A stretch of 64,000 nt of DNA, taken from Oscillospiraceae bacterium (lineage in GTDB: Bacteria; Bacillota; Clostridia; Oscillospirales; Oscillospiraceae). Of the stretch, positions 51,670-61,147 are shown piece after piece. The stretch spans positions 1 to 64,000 of the forward strand of contig JAISHS010000008.1 in NCBI GenBank assembly GCA_031262405.1, in the 5' to 3' direction. The first letter of the stretch is position 1; each line of letters opens with the position of its first letter. The notes under the pieces are model-generated. The model was not told the DNA's origin. It saw only the letters and a program-made list of their open reading frames with translations, and ran no database searches. Position numbers and translations under genes: made by a program.

Positions 51670-53194
51670 CTGCGCTCACCTCCATATGCGTCATGAGCAG
51701 TCCCAGCTGCTCCTTCGTGGCCGTCCTGCCGTCTAAGACGCCGGAGACCTGACCGTCGCAAATAACCATAATCCTGTCGCAGAGCTCGAGCAAAACGTCC
51801 AGATCCTCGCCCACATAGATAACGCAAACGCCCTTCATCTTCTGCTCGGTGAGCAGATTATAAATGGTATAAGAGGTGTTAATGTCAAGTCCGCGCACGG
51901 CATAGGCCGTCATGAGCACCGTCGGCTGCATGGCAATCTCGCGCCCGACTAAAACCTTCTGGACGTTTCCGCCGGAGAGGCGTCTAACCGGCAGACTCAG
52001 GCGAGGCGTTGCGACCTCAAGCTCGTCCACAACCTCCTCGGCAAGCTTTTTCGGGCGGCGTCTGTCGGTAATAAAGCTCTTTCCCCGCTTATAGCTACGA
52101 AGGAGCATATTGTCTGTGATATCCATATCGCCGACCAGCCCCATGCCCAGTCTGTCCTCCGGAACAAAGGAGAGCGCCACGCCGAGAGCGGCGATTTCAA
52201 GCGGGCTCTTTCCGACAAGCTCGTGAGCCTCGCCTTCCCTACTCGTAAAGAGAACGCTGGCTCCCGGCTGCGCGGGATCGAGTCCCGCGATAGCCTCGAG
52301 CAGCTCCTTCTGACCGCTTCCGGAGATGCCCGCGATGCCCAAAAGCTCCCCGCTGTAGGCTTCAAAGGAGACGTCCTTGAGCTTCATTACGCCGTCCTCT
52401 CCAAGCACTGAAAGAGAGCTCACCCGCAGCCGCTCCGTGCGCTGTGTCGGCTCCGGCCTGTCAATGTTGAGCGAAATGCTCCGCCCGACCATCATCTCCG
52501 TCAGCTTCTTCGGATCAGTCTCACGCGTGGCAACGTCGCCGATATATTTACCGCGCCGCAAAACGGCCACACGGTCAGAGACCGCCATGACCTCATTAAG
52601 CTTGTGCGTTATAATGACAACCGACTTGCCGTCTTCGCGCATACTGCGCAGCACCGCGAAGAGCTTGTCCGTCTCCTGCGGAGTAAGCACCGCCGTCGGC
52701 TCGTCCAATATGAGAATCTTCGCCCCGCGATAGAGCACCTTTACAATCTCAACCGTCTGCCGCTCGGAGACGGACATATCATAAATCTTCCGGTCGGGGT
52801 CAATCTCAAAGCCGTATTTTTGCGAGATATCCAGAATGTCCTGCCGAAGCCTCTTTGCGTCATAGCGCCCGCTGCCGCCCGTGCCGAGAACAATATTCTC
52901 GGCGGCGGTGAAGACGTCCACCAGCTTAAAGTGCTGGTGCACCATGCCGATTCCGAGAGAGAGCGCGTCGCGCGGCGAGCGTATAGTAACGGGCTGCCCA
53001 TCCACAAAAATCTCGCCCTCGTCCGGAAAATAAAGCCCGGCAAGCATATTCATAAGCGTGGTTTTGCCGCTGCCGTTCTCCCCCAAAAGCGAGAGTATCT
53101 CGCCCCGCCTCAGCTCCAAACTAACCCGATTTACGGCCGTCACCGGCCCGAAGCTCTTGGAAACATTTTCTAAGCGCACCGCGCTCTTGTCCAT
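51662..53194 (-). CDS. Nucleoside ABC transporter ATPase, NupO-like
   Basis: A 510-residue double ABC ATPase of the BMP-linked family. The first domain has GENGSGKTTLMNMLAG (Walker A), MSVSERQTVEIVKVL and LILDEPTAVLTPQE. The second has GISGSGQKELLEAIAG, LSGGNVQK and a Walker B region read as VLMTAYAVRGLDI, where the usual DEPTRG is changed to AYAVRG. The altered second site is consistent with asymmetric ATPases of this family. First gene of the operon; promoter at 53234-53262. No binding-protein gene adjoins it. Confidence 0.92.
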   Translation of the reverse strand: MDKSAVRLENVSKSFGPVTAVNRVSLELRRGEILSLLGENGSGKTTLMNMLAGLYFPDEGEIFVDGQPVTIRSPRDALSLGIGMVHQHFKLVDVFTAAENIVLGTGGSGRYDAKRLRQDILDISQKYGFEIDPDRKIYDMSVSERQTVEIVKVLYRGAKILILDEPTAVLTPQETDKLFAVLRSMREDGKSVVIITHKLNEVMAVSDRVAVLRRGKYIGDVATRETDPKKLTEMMVGRSISLNIDRPEPTQRTERLRVSSLSVLGEDGVMKLKDVSFEAYSGELLGIAGISGSGQKELLEAIAGLDPAQPGASVLFTSREGEAHELVGKSPLEIAALGVALSFVPEDRLGMGLVGDMDITDNMLLRSYKRGKSFITDRRRPKKLAEEVVDELEVATPRLSLPVRRLSGGNVQKVLVGREIAMQPTVLMTAYAVRGLDINTSYTIYNLLTEQKMKGVCVIYVGEDLDVLLELCDRIMVICDGQVSGVLDGRTATKEQLGLLMTHMEVSAGE

Positions 53195-53233
53195 AGACTC
53201 AAATCCCCAATCCTCGACTTTATTCTATCTGAT

Positions 53234-53262
53234 ATGCTACCCTATTTTGCAAGCATTGTCAA
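53234..53262 (-). promoter_or_regulatory. Promoter of the nucleoside ABC operon
   Basis: On the minus strand TTGACA (53257-53262), a 17-bp spacer and TAGCAT (53234-53239) precede the ATPase gene by about 40 bp. Confidence 0.75.
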
Positions 53263-53285
53263 CGCTGTTCCACCACTCGTCCATT

Positions 53286-53310
53286 AAAAAATGTGTCGCC
53301 TCCGGCGACT
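53286..53310 (-). terminator. Terminator of cinA
   Basis: On the minus strand GTCGCC-GGA-GGCGAC (53295-53309) is followed by ACATTTTTT. The hairpin is the same kind as at 15856-15868 and joins the heptad array. Confidence 0.8.
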
Positions 53311-53311
53311 C

Positions 53312-53346
53312 CATCTATCTATTATCTATTATCTTTTATCTATTAT
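53312..53346. repeat. 7-bp tandem repeat, ATTATCT class, in the end of cinA
   Basis: Five units: CATCTAT, CTATTAT, CTATTAT, CTTTTAT, CTATTAT. The cinA stop codon (53329-53331) lies inside the array, so the last five residues of CinA (IIDKR region) are encoded by the repeat. Confidence 0.88.
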
Positions 53347-54588
53347 CTGCGCGAAGCGCCGTGCCATATCCAGCGCCGCGTTGGCCGCCAGCAGCCGCAC
53401 GCGCCCTCTTCCTACTGCGCGCTGCAGCCGCCGCACAAGCACGCCGTCTTCGGTCGCGAGAGCCACAAAAACCGTCCCAACGGGGTTTCTCCCGTCGCCC
53501 TCCGGCCCCGCAAGCCCCGTCGTCGAGAGGGCGAGCTCCGCGCCGAAGACCCGCCTTGCGCCTATGGCCATCTCTCTTGCGACCTCTTCGGAGACCGCGC
53601 CCTTCTCCTCAATAAGCTGCCGCGGCACGCCCAAAATCGCCGTCTTGCTCTCATTTGAATAGGTAACCGCGCCGCCCAAAAAGACGGCGGAGGCGCCGCT
53701 TATATCCGTCATCCGCTTGGCAATCAGCCCCCCTGTGCAGCTCTCTGCCGTGCAGAGGGTCATTTTTTTCTCCAGTAAAAGGTCAAAAACCGCCTTCTCT
53801 AAGCTCGGCACATCCATGCCATAGACCACGTCGCCCAAAATCTCGCGCACCTGCCTGGTAACGGGCTCCAGCAGCTCCTCCGCCTCGGCAACGCTTCCTG
53901 CCTTCGCGGTGACGCGCAGCATGACCTCGCCCTCCTTGGCATACGGCGCTAGAGTGGGATTAGATAAACTGTTCATCAGCTCGCGCAGCTTCGCCTCGAT
54001 CGCGCTCTCGCCGACGCCTACAATGTGCAGCGTGTGCGAGAAGATGGTCTCGTCCGAGAGCCGCCTCAGATAGGGCAGGGCACAGGACTTGAACATGGCG
54101 TTGCACTCGCGCGGCGGGCCGGGTAGCATGAGCACGTGCACCCCGCCCTCCTCGAAGGCGCAGCCGGGCGCGGTGCCCCACTCGTTGTGAAAAATCTCGC
54201 AGCCCTCGGGCAAAAACGCCTGCTGGAGATTGTTCTCTGTCATCTCGCCCGCGCCTATCACCTCGCGGAAATATCTGCGCATACTCTCTGCAAGCTCCTC
54301 GTGAAATATAAGCCTTCTGCCGAAGGAGCTTGCCAAGGTCTGCTTTGTTAGGTCGTCACAGGTCGGGCCCAGCCCGCCGGTTGTTATTATAATGTCGGCG
54401 CGTCCTCGCGCCAGCAGAACCGCCGCCGCCAGTCTCTCGGGGTTATCCCCGACAACGGTGTGGTAATAGACATTTATGCCCAGCTCAGACAGATATCGCG
54501 AAACGTCCGCCGCATCGGTGTTTATGGTGCTCCCGAGCAGAAGCTCCGTCCCGACGGAAATAATCTCCGCGCAATAATGCTTTCCCAA
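53329..54588 (-). CDS. cinA: CinA (competence/damage-inducible protein A)
   Basis: A 419-residue two-domain protein. The N-terminal MoaB/MogA-like domain has CAEIISVGTELLLGSTINTD and TTGGLGPTCDDLT. The C-terminal domain is the NMN deamidase-type CinA-C (AESCTGGLIAKRMTD, VEEKGAVSEEVAREMA-like sequence, STTGLAGPEG). It probably repairs or recycles pyridine nucleotides. TTG 54588 is chosen: AAGGAGG lies 8 bases upstream and the domain starts right after. The C-terminal residues are repeat-encoded. Confidence 0.92.
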   Translation of the reverse strand: MGKHYCAEIISVGTELLLGSTINTDAADVSRYLSELGINVYYHTVVGDNPERLAAAVLLARGRADIIITTGGLGPTCDDLTKQTLASSFGRRLIFHEELAESMRRYFREVIGAGEMTENNLQQAFLPEGCEIFHNEWGTAPGCAFEEGGVHVLMLPGPPRECNAMFKSCALPYLRRLSDETIFSHTLHIVGVGESAIEAKLRELMNSLSNPTLAPYAKEGEVMLRVTAKAGSVAEAEELLEPVTRQVREILGDVVYGMDVPSLEKAVFDLLLEKKMTLCTAESCTGGLIAKRMTDISGASAVFLGGAVTYSNESKTAILGVPRQLIEEKGAVSEEVAREMAIGARRVFGAELALSTTGLAGPEGDGRNPVGTVFVALATEDGVLVRRLQRAVGRGRVRLLAANAALDMARRFAQIIDKR

Positions 54589-54601
54589 ATCCCCGGCCTC
54601 C

Positions 54602-55774
54602 TTAAATATCCAGCCGTACCCGCTCAACGCCCTCCAGAGCCTGCTTCACCAGCGCATCAACGTCCAGCGCGCTCTCCGCCGCAATAACGTCCTCAAGGCG
54701 CGGGCGCGTCTTCGGGTGCCGCGGGGTAAAGACCGTGCAGCAGTCCTCATAGGGCAAAATCGAGGTCTCAAAGGTGCCGATTTTTCTGGCATATTCAATG
54801 ATGTCCTGCTTGTCCAGCCCAATCAGCGGGCGCAGCACCGGCAGGGACACAACCTCCCCCGTGCAGCGCAGAGCCTCCATCGTCTGACTTGCGACCTGCC
54901 CGAGATTTTCTCCGGTGACGAGCGCCTTGCAGCCGTTAGAGTCCGCGATGCTCTCGGCTATGCGCATCATGAGCCGCCGCATGATGACCGTGAAGAACTC
55001 CTCTGGACACTTTTTTCTTATGGCTTCCTGGATTTTCGTAAAGGGCACTAATTCCACCGTCAGCCGCCCGCACCAAGGCGTGAGCAGCTTTGCCAGCGAG
55101 AGCACCTTTTCCTTAGCCAGCTGCGAGGTATAGGGGAAGGAGAAAAAATGCACCGGAATGAGCTGCACCCCACGCCGCGCGATGAGATAGCTCGAAACCG
55201 GGCTGTCAATCCCGCCGGAGAGCAGCGTCACCGCCCTGCCGTTCACGCCGACCGGCAGCCCCCCCGCTCCGGCAATCGGGTTGCCGTGGACGTAAGCCGC
55301 CCTCTCGCGCACCTCGATGCAGACCGTCAGCTCCGGATTGTGCACGTCGACCCTCGTGTCGGGAAAGGCGTCGGCCAAGAGGCCGCCCACATACTGCGAA
55401 AGCTCAATGCTCGTCATGGGAAAGCGCTTGTCGGCGCGTTTTGTCTCTACCTTAAAGCTACCTGCAGCCCCTAAATCAGCCCCTAAATACCCTCTGGCGG
55501 CACCGAAAATCGCATCCGGATCCTTCTCACAGGCACGAGCCCGCGACAGCGCAGCTACACCGAAAACCTTCTTTAGAGCCTCGATTACCTCGTTTAGATC
55601 AATATTCGGAACCTTTGGCTCAACATAGACGGTAGACTGCATAGTGTATATCTCAAATTCACCGAATGCCCTCAGCCTCCGGCGCACATTTGCCACTAAT
55701 TTGTCCTCAAAACTGCGCCTATTGCCGCCTTTTAGAACTATTTCGCCCTGTTTTAGTAAAATAATGTCGTTCAT
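54602..55774 (-). CDS. thiI: tRNA 4-thiouridine synthase ThiI
   Basis: A 390-residue enzyme that adenylates uridine-8 of tRNA for thiolation. The N-terminal ferredoxin-like and THUMP domains (LLKQGEIVLKGGNRRSFE) are followed by the PP-loop domain with VTLLSGGIDSPVSSYL (residue 178). The sulfur-transfer rhodanese domain found in enterobacterial ThiI is absent, as in most Firmicutes. It sits between yifB and cinA on the same strand. Confidence 0.95.
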   Translation of the reverse strand: MNDIILLKQGEIVLKGGNRRSFEDKLVANVRRRLRAFGEFEIYTMQSTVYVEPKVPNIDLNEVIEALKKVFGVAALSRARACEKDPDAIFGAARGYLGADLGAAGSFKVETKRADKRFPMTSIELSQYVGGLLADAFPDTRVDVHNPELTVCIEVRERAAYVHGNPIAGAGGLPVGVNGRAVTLLSGGIDSPVSSYLIARRGVQLIPVHFFSFPYTSQLAKEKVLSLAKLLTPWCGRLTVELVPFTKIQEAIRKKCPEEFFTVIMRRLMMRIAESIADSNGCKALVTGENLGQVASQTMEALRCTGEVVSLPVLRPLIGLDKQDIIEYARKIGTFETSILPYEDCCTVFTPRHPKTRPRLEDVIAAESALDVDALVKQALEGVERVRLDI

Positions 55775-55807
55775 GTTGTCCTTTGTATATCCATTTTTAG
55801 TGAATAA

Positions 55808-57334
55808 TTATTCATCCTCATTCCCGTCCCTAAAGTCATAGGTGCGGTATTGAATCGCCTCGGCAAGGTGGTGCGGAGCAATCCTTTCCGCCCCCTCAAG
55901 GTCGGCGATAGTGCGCGCGACGCGCAGTATCCTGTCGTGACTGCGCGCGGTTAAGCCCATGCGCTCAAAGGCCTGCTTTAGAAGGGCTTCGCCCGCCTCA
56001 TCCAGCTCGCAAAAGCTTCGCATCTGAGCCTGAGACATCTGCGAATTGCAGCTCAATCCGCCGCCGAGACGCGCTCGCTGCCGCTGCCTTGCGGCATTGA
56101 CGCGGACTCTGATGTCCGCGCTGGGCTCGGCCGGTCTCTTCGCGCGAAGCTCGTCAAATTCCAGAGCCGAGACCTCGACCATGATGTCTATCCTGTCGAG
56201 CAGGGGGCCGGAAATCTTCGCGTGATACTTCTCAATGTCTCGCGGGCTGCAGCGGCAGCGCCCGGAGACGTGCCCAAACCACCCGCATTTACAGGGGTTC
56301 ATGGCGCAGACCAGCATGAAGCTCGCCGGATATGTAACCGTCCCGGCGGAGCGGGAAATCGTGACCTCCCCGTCCTCGAGCGGCTGGCGCATCACCTCAA
56401 TCACATCGCGGTGAAACTCCGGCAGCTCGTCCAAGAAGAGCACCCCGTTGTGCGCGAGTGAGATTTCCCCCGGCTGAAGCTGCGAGCCGCCCGCCATAGC
56501 CGAGCCCGTCACGGTGTGGTGCGGCGCGCGGAAGGGGCGCGTCGAGACGAGCGGTCTCTCACTGCTCGTCAGCCCCATAACCGAGTGAATCTCAGTGGTT
56601 TCAAGGATTTCCTCGCGGCTCATATCCGTCAAAATCGTCGGGAGCCGCTTTGCAAGCATGGATTTTCCCGCGCCGGGCGGGCCAACAAGGAGTATATTAT
56701 GGGAGCCGGCGGCGGCAATTTCCAAGGCGCGTTTTATGTTCTCCTGCGCCTTAATCTCCGAAAAATCGCCGAGATAGCTCTGAGAAAAGGTTTCAATCGC
56801 GGGAGGGACTACGGGTTTTATAAGTTCTTGTCCCGAGAGATGCCGCAGCAGCGAGGGGATATTGTCGACCGGATAGACCTCTAAACCCTCCGCAAACGAC
56901 GCCTCCAAGGCGTTGCCGGAGGGTACATAGAGGTGTTTTACGCCCTCTCTCTGCGCCGCCAGAGCCATTGGCAGCGCGCCGCGCACGGCGCGAACCTCGC
57001 CGGTCAGACCCATTTCTCCGATAAAGGCGCTCTCCTCGCCCGGCTGCTTAATCTCGCCGGAGGCGGCGAGAATCGCCAGCAGAATCGGCAGATCATAGGT
57101 CGTGCCGCCCTTCTTCGTATCCGCCGGGGCAAGATTTATCGTGAGCCGCGAGACCGGAAAGGGCAGGGAGTTATTCTTAATCGCGGCGCGGACGCGGTCG
57201 CGCGCCTCACGCACGGCGGCGTCCGGCAGACCCACCAGCTCGAAGGCGGGCAGCCCGGAGCTGAGGAAGCACTCCACCGAGACGCCATATCCCCCAATCC
57301 CGCGTATTCCCATTGAACGAACCTTTGAAACCAA
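55808..57334 (-). CDS. YifB/ComM-family Mg-chelatase-like AAA ATPase
   Basis: A 508-residue AAA+ ATPase. The N-terminal ChlI domain begins MVSKVRSMGIRGIGGYGVSVE and has DLPILLAILAAS. The ATPase core has Walker A LVGPPGAGKSMLAKRLP and Walker B GVLFLDELPEF, and the metal-like CAMNPCKCGWFG is present. Homologue ComM helps branch migration in transformation. TTG 57334 is the start that fits the family N-terminus; AAAGGA lies upstream. Confidence 0.93.
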   Translation of the reverse strand: MVSKVRSMGIRGIGGYGVSVECFLSSGLPAFELVGLPDAAVREARDRVRAAIKNNSLPFPVSRLTINLAPADTKKGGTTYDLPILLAILAASGEIKQPGEESAFIGEMGLTGEVRAVRGALPMALAAQREGVKHLYVPSGNALEASFAEGLEVYPVDNIPSLLRHLSGQELIKPVVPPAIETFSQSYLGDFSEIKAQENIKRALEIAAAGSHNILLVGPPGAGKSMLAKRLPTILTDMSREEILETTEIHSVMGLTSSERPLVSTRPFRAPHHTVTGSAMAGGSQLQPGEISLAHNGVLFLDELPEFHRDVIEVMRQPLEDGEVTISRSAGTVTYPASFMLVCAMNPCKCGWFGHVSGRCRCSPRDIEKYHAKISGPLLDRIDIMVEVSALEFDELRAKRPAEPSADIRVRVNAARQRQRARLGGGLSCNSQMSQAQMRSFCELDEAGEALLKQAFERMGLTARSHDRILRVARTIADLEGAERIAPHHLAEAIQYRTYDFRDGNEDE

Positions 57335-57373
57335 CTTACAATTCCTTTCTATCTATCGTCGCGAAATGCCTTC

Positions 57374-59146
57374 CTATTCTATATCGGTTATGCTAATATG
57401 CAGCTCTTCGAGCTGGCGGGGCGAGACCTCGCCGGGGGCGTCCATCATGAGGTCCTTTGCATTTTTATTCATCGGAAAGGCGATAACCTCCCTTATGCTC
57501 TCCTCCCCCGTCAGCAGCATAACCATCCGATCAACTCCGGGCGCAATGCCCGCGTGCGGCGGCGCGCCATAGGTAAAGGCGCTGTACATCGCGGGAAACT
57601 TCGCCTTGACCTCGGCCTCGCCCAGCCCGACCAGCTCGAAGGCCTTGACCATCGTGTCCGGGTCGTGATTTCTAACCGCGCCGCTCGAGAGCTCCACGCC
57701 GTTGCAGACCAAATCGTACTGATCCGCCGTAATCGTCAGCGGGTCAAGCTCCCCGCGCTCGACTCGCAAGAGAGTCTCGAGCCCGCCCTTGGGCATCGAA
57801 AAAGGGTTGTGGCAAAACTCCAGCTTGCCGCTCTCCTCGCCGATTTCATACATCGGAAAGTCCACAATCCAGCAAAATTCATATTTTTCGCGGTCGATTA
57901 ACCCCTCAAGCCTCTCGCCTAGCAGCTTGCGCAGAACCCCGGCGGTTCGGAGCGCGGTCAGCTCTTTCCCGGCGGCAAGCCCGACAAAGCAGCCGGGCTT
58001 TAAGTCCAGCGCGGCTATCGCCTCATCCTTCAAATCGGCAAAGAATTTCGACACGCCGCCGACTAAGGAGCCGCCCTCGTCAAGGCGGAACCAGAATGTT
58101 TTCTCGCCGGTCTGCACCTCGGCGTCCGCGACGATTTTGTCTATAAATTTGCGTGTTTGGGTGAAATTCGGCACGACAACGGCCTTGACGGCCTTATCGC
58201 GGAAGGGCTCAAAGCCGCACTTTCCGGCGACCTCGGTGAAGTCGCGTAGCGTTAGCGGATTTCTCAAATCCGGCTTGTCGGAGCCATATTTCTCCATCGC
58301 CTCGGCGAAGGGGATGCGCGCAAAGGGCGCGGATGACGCGGTGCTGTAGGTTCCGAATTCGGAGAAAATCGGCGGAAAAACCGCCTCAATCACGGCGAAA
58401 ACATCGTCCTGAGTGGCGAAGGCCATCTCCATATCCAACTGATAAAACTCGCCTGGAGAGCGGTCGGCGCGGGCGTCCTCGTCGCGGAAGCAGGGGGCGA
58501 TTTGAAAGTATTTGTCGAAACCCGCAGTCATGAGCAGCTGCTTGAATTGCTGGGGCGCCTGAGGCAGGGCGTAGAAGTGCCCGGGGTGGTTGCGGGCGGG
58601 TACGAGATAGTCCCGTGCGCCCTCCGGCGAGGACGCCGTCAAAATCGGCGTGTTTATCTCCAAAAACCCCTCGGCCTCCATCGCGCGGCGCAGAGCGGAG
58701 ACGACGCGGGCTCTCAAAATGATGTTGCCCTTGACCTCCGGATTGCGCAGATCGAGATAGCGGTAGCGCAGACGCGCCGCCTCGTCGGCCTCGCGGCTGT
58801 GGTTAATCTGAAAGGGCAGCTCCGCATGGCGGTTGCGCCCCAGCACCACGACCGACTCCGGCACGATTTCAATCTCGCCGGTGGGCATTTCGGGGTTCTT
58901 GGACGAGCGCTCGCGCACCGTGCCTGTTATCTGAACCGTCGACTCGCGGACAATCTCCCTAAAAAGCGAAACCCACTCCTCCGTGTCGGCGACGACCTGA
59001 GTCGTGCCGTAGAAATCGCGCACGACGGCGAAAGTCAGGCTCGCGGAGACCTCGCGCGTGTTCTCGAGAAAGCCGGCTATTGTAACTGTTTTTCCCGCGT
59101 CGGGCAGGCGAAGCTCCCCGCAGGTATGGGTTCTGGACTGTGTCAT
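57374..59146 (-). CDS. aspS: Aspartyl-tRNA synthetase
   Basis: A 590-residue class II synthetase. The N-terminal anticodon-binding OB domain is followed by the catalytic core with FLEINTPILTASSPEGARDYLVPA, FRDEDARADRSPGEFYQLDME (motif 2) and GAPPHAGIAPGVDRMVM (motif 3), and the bacterial-type GAD insertion. Length is as expected for bacterial AspRS. It lies 44 bp after hisS, the usual Firmicutes hisS-aspS order. Confidence 0.97.
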   Translation of the reverse strand: MTQSRTHTCGELRLPDAGKTVTIAGFLENTREVSASLTFAVVRDFYGTTQVVADTEEWVSLFREIVRESTVQITGTVRERSSKNPEMPTGEIEIVPESVVVLGRNRHAELPFQINHSREADEAARLRYRYLDLRNPEVKGNIILRARVVSALRRAMEAEGFLEINTPILTASSPEGARDYLVPARNHPGHFYALPQAPQQFKQLLMTAGFDKYFQIAPCFRDEDARADRSPGEFYQLDMEMAFATQDDVFAVIEAVFPPIFSEFGTYSTASSAPFARIPFAEAMEKYGSDKPDLRNPLTLRDFTEVAGKCGFEPFRDKAVKAVVVPNFTQTRKFIDKIVADAEVQTGEKTFWFRLDEGGSLVGGVSKFFADLKDEAIAALDLKPGCFVGLAAGKELTALRTAGVLRKLLGERLEGLIDREKYEFCWIVDFPMYEIGEESGKLEFCHNPFSMPKGGLETLLRVERGELDPLTITADQYDLVCNGVELSSGAVRNHDPDTMVKAFELVGLGEAEVKAKFPAMYSAFTYGAPPHAGIAPGVDRMVMLLTGEESIREVIAFPMNKNAKDLMMDAPGEVSPRQLEELHISITDIE

Positions 59147-59190
59147 GGTTTCTGTTTACCTCTTATTTGTAATGAATACTTTTATATCCG

Positions 59191-60543
59191 CTATCCGCCT
59201 ATCGGCGCAACAGCCATCTGCGCCGTCTTATACTCCGCCAACATCTCGGCGGCCTTTTCAACAGACAGTGTTTTCTGCTTCCCTGTTTTCATATCCTTGA
59301 GCGAGATTACATTTTTCTCAATCTCGTCCTCGCCGATAATGGCGGCGAAGGGGAACCCCAGCTTGTCGGCGTAACTCATCTTTGCCTTGAATTTTTTCTT
59401 CTCGCTGTAGAGCTGCGCTCTAATCCCACGGCTTCGCAGGGCGGTTGCAACGGACGCAGCATAGCGCAAATCCTCCGTCATCGGTATGACCAGCACGTCC
59501 GCCGGGGCGGTGTCGAGCGCGGGATTTAGCAGCCCCTGCTCGTCGAGCACATAGAACAGCCGCGTCAGCCCGATTGAGATGCCGACACCCGGCAGCTTCT
59601 TATCGGTATAGTACCCCGCGAGATCGTCATACCGTCCGCCGGAACAGACGGAGCCGATCTCGGGGTAGTCGGTCAAAATGGTCTCGTACACCGTGCCGGT
59701 GTAGTAGTCAAGCCCTCGCGCGATGGTGAGGTCAACGTCAAAATTCGTTGTCGGCACGCCGAAGCTCGGCAGATACTCCGTCACGGTTTTAAGCTCGTCG
59801 AGTCCGGTGTCGAATGTCTCATTTTTTCCGCGATATTTATTTAACGCGGCGAGCTTCTCCGCAACAGTGCCGTCGGAAGCGATAAACTTCAGTATTTCCC
59901 GCGATGTTTCCTCGGACAAGCCCAGCTCGAGCAGAGCCTCCAGACACTTCTCCGCGCCTATCTTATCCAGCTTGTCGACTATGCGCAGAACGTCGGCGAC
60001 ATTTTCCGCAATTCCCAAAATCCCAAAAAAGCCGGAGAGGATTTTTCGGTTGTTGACCCGAATCTTAAAGCGCTTAAGCCCCAGAGCGCGGAAGGTGTTG
60101 CAGATTATGGCGGGAATCTCCGCCTCGTTCATGACGTCGAGAGCCCCGTCGCCGATTATATCTATGTCCGCCTGATAGAACTCGCGAAAACGCCCGCGCT
60201 GCGCCCGCTCCCCCCTGTACACCTTGCCGATCTGGCAGCGGCGAAAGGGAAAGCTGAGAGACGAGTAGTGCGCGGCAACGTATTTTGCCAGCGGAACGGT
60301 GAGGTCAAAGCGCAGGGCAAGATCATGCTCGCCCTTATTGAACCTGTAAATCTGCTTCTCGGTCTCGCCGCCTGCCTTGGCAAGGAGCACCTCGGCGGAC
60401 TCGATAATGGGCGTGTCGAGCTTGGCGAAGCCATAGAGCCGGAAGCTGCTCTCAATGAGTGCGCGGACGCGCTCAAACTGCGCCTGCTTGCCCGGCAGCA
60501 GTTCCATGAAGCCTGATAAGGTGCGTGGTGTAGTTCTTTCCAT
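59191..60543 (-). CDS. hisS: Histidyl-tRNA synthetase
   Basis: A 450-residue class II synthetase. Motif 2 region PFRRCQIGKVYRGERAQRGRFREFYQADID is complete, with the His-specific ARGLDYYTGTVYE and CSGGRYDDLAGYY. The C-terminal anticodon domain has RSRGIRAQLYSEKKKFKAKMSYADK. ATG 60543 or the TTG at 60549 could start translation; AGGAG is 5 bases before the TTG. It is preceded by two heptad repeat arrays rather than an obvious T-box. Confidence 0.95.
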   Translation of the reverse strand: MERTTPRTLSGFMELLPGKQAQFERVRALIESSFRLYGFAKLDTPIIESAEVLLAKAGGETEKQIYRFNKGEHDLALRFDLTVPLAKYVAAHYSSLSFPFRRCQIGKVYRGERAQRGRFREFYQADIDIIGDGALDVMNEAEIPAIICNTFRALGLKRFKIRVNNRKILSGFFGILGIAENVADVLRIVDKLDKIGAEKCLEALLELGLSEETSREILKFIASDGTVAEKLAALNKYRGKNETFDTGLDELKTVTEYLPSFGVPTTNFDVDLTIARGLDYYTGTVYETILTDYPEIGSVCSGGRYDDLAGYYTDKKLPGVGISIGLTRLFYVLDEQGLLNPALDTAPADVLVIPMTEDLRYAASVATALRSRGIRAQLYSEKKKFKAKMSYADKLGFPFAAIIGEDEIEKNVISLKDMKTGKQKTLSVEKAAEMLAEYKTAQMAVAPIGG

Positions 60544-60587
60544 CGGCAAGTAATCTCCTAAAAAACAAAAGCCTCCCCCGTGTGAGG

Positions 60588-60683
60588 GCAGATAAAAGAT
60601 AATAGATAATAATCCTCAAAACAAAGCCCTCCCCCGTATCGGGGTACAGAACAGGGCAGATAAAAGATAATAGATAATAGATA
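60588..60683. repeat. Duplicated 7-bp repeat arrays upstream of hisS
   Basis: GCAGATA, AAAGATA, ATAGATA (60588-60608) and GCAGATA, AAAGATA, ATAGATA, ATAGATA (60656-60683). Each is preceded by a CCTCCCCCGT-type segment, so the whole unit is duplicated. Confidence 0.82.
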
Positions 60684-60691
60684 AAACAAAC

Positions 60692-60722
60692 CGCCTTCCC
60701 CGTATGGGGAACGGGGAAGGCG
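60692..60722 (-). terminator. Terminator of mgsA
   Basis: CGCCTTCCCC/GGGGAAGGCG (60692-60701 with 60713-60722) is followed on the minus strand by GTTTGTTTTAT, 24 bp after the mgsA stop. Confidence 0.8.
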
Positions 60723-60745
60723 TGTTTTTACTATATAGCGCCCAA

Positions 60746-61147
60746 CTAATTTTTCGGATTTACGATATCGCGCCAGCCGAAGTCTCCCCGGCGCAGACCC
60801 TGCACGAGCACCTCTGCCGTGGCTACGTTTGAAGCGAAGGGGATGTTATAGGCGTCGCAGGCTCGGGCAATGGCGACGACCTCCTTGCCGCTGTCCGCGC
60901 TGCCCGGGTCCCAGAAGAAGAGGACGAGGTCGATTTCGTTATATGAAATCCGCGCGTTAATCTGCTGGGTGCCGCCCTGCGGCCCGCTCAAATAGAGCGT
61001 TATCGGCAGTCCCGTCGCCTCCGAGACCATTTTCCCCGTCGTGGCGGTTGCGCAGATTGAGTGTTCAGAGAGAACACCGCAGTAAGCGATGCAAAATTGC
61101 ACCATAAGTTCCTTTTTGTTGTCATGAGCCATAAGAGCAATATTCAC
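60746..61147 (-). CDS. mgsA: Methylglyoxal synthase
   Basis: A 133-residue enzyme converting dihydroxyacetone phosphate to methylglyoxal and phosphate, a bypass when sugar phosphates build up. NIALMAHDNKKELMVQF, TATTGKMV, LYLSGPQGGTQQINARI and FFWDPGSADS are the conserved stretches, with catalytic Asp and His in place (SGPQGGTQQI region and FASNVATAE). GTG 61147 follows GGAGGG. Its role fits a cell with active pentose and hexose flux. Confidence 0.95.
   Translation of the reverse strand: MNIALMAHDNKKELMVQFCIAYCGVLSEHSICATATTGKMVSEATGLPITLYLSGPQGGTQQINARISYNEIDLVLFFWDPGSADSGKEVVAIARACDAYNIPFASNVATAEVLVQGLRRGDFGWRDIVNPKN

Noticed and set aside
60550..60745. T-box leader for the hisS-aspS operon
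   Set aside because: No T-box sequence (TGGNACCGCG-like) was seen; the gap is filled by heptad repeats and the mgsA terminator.
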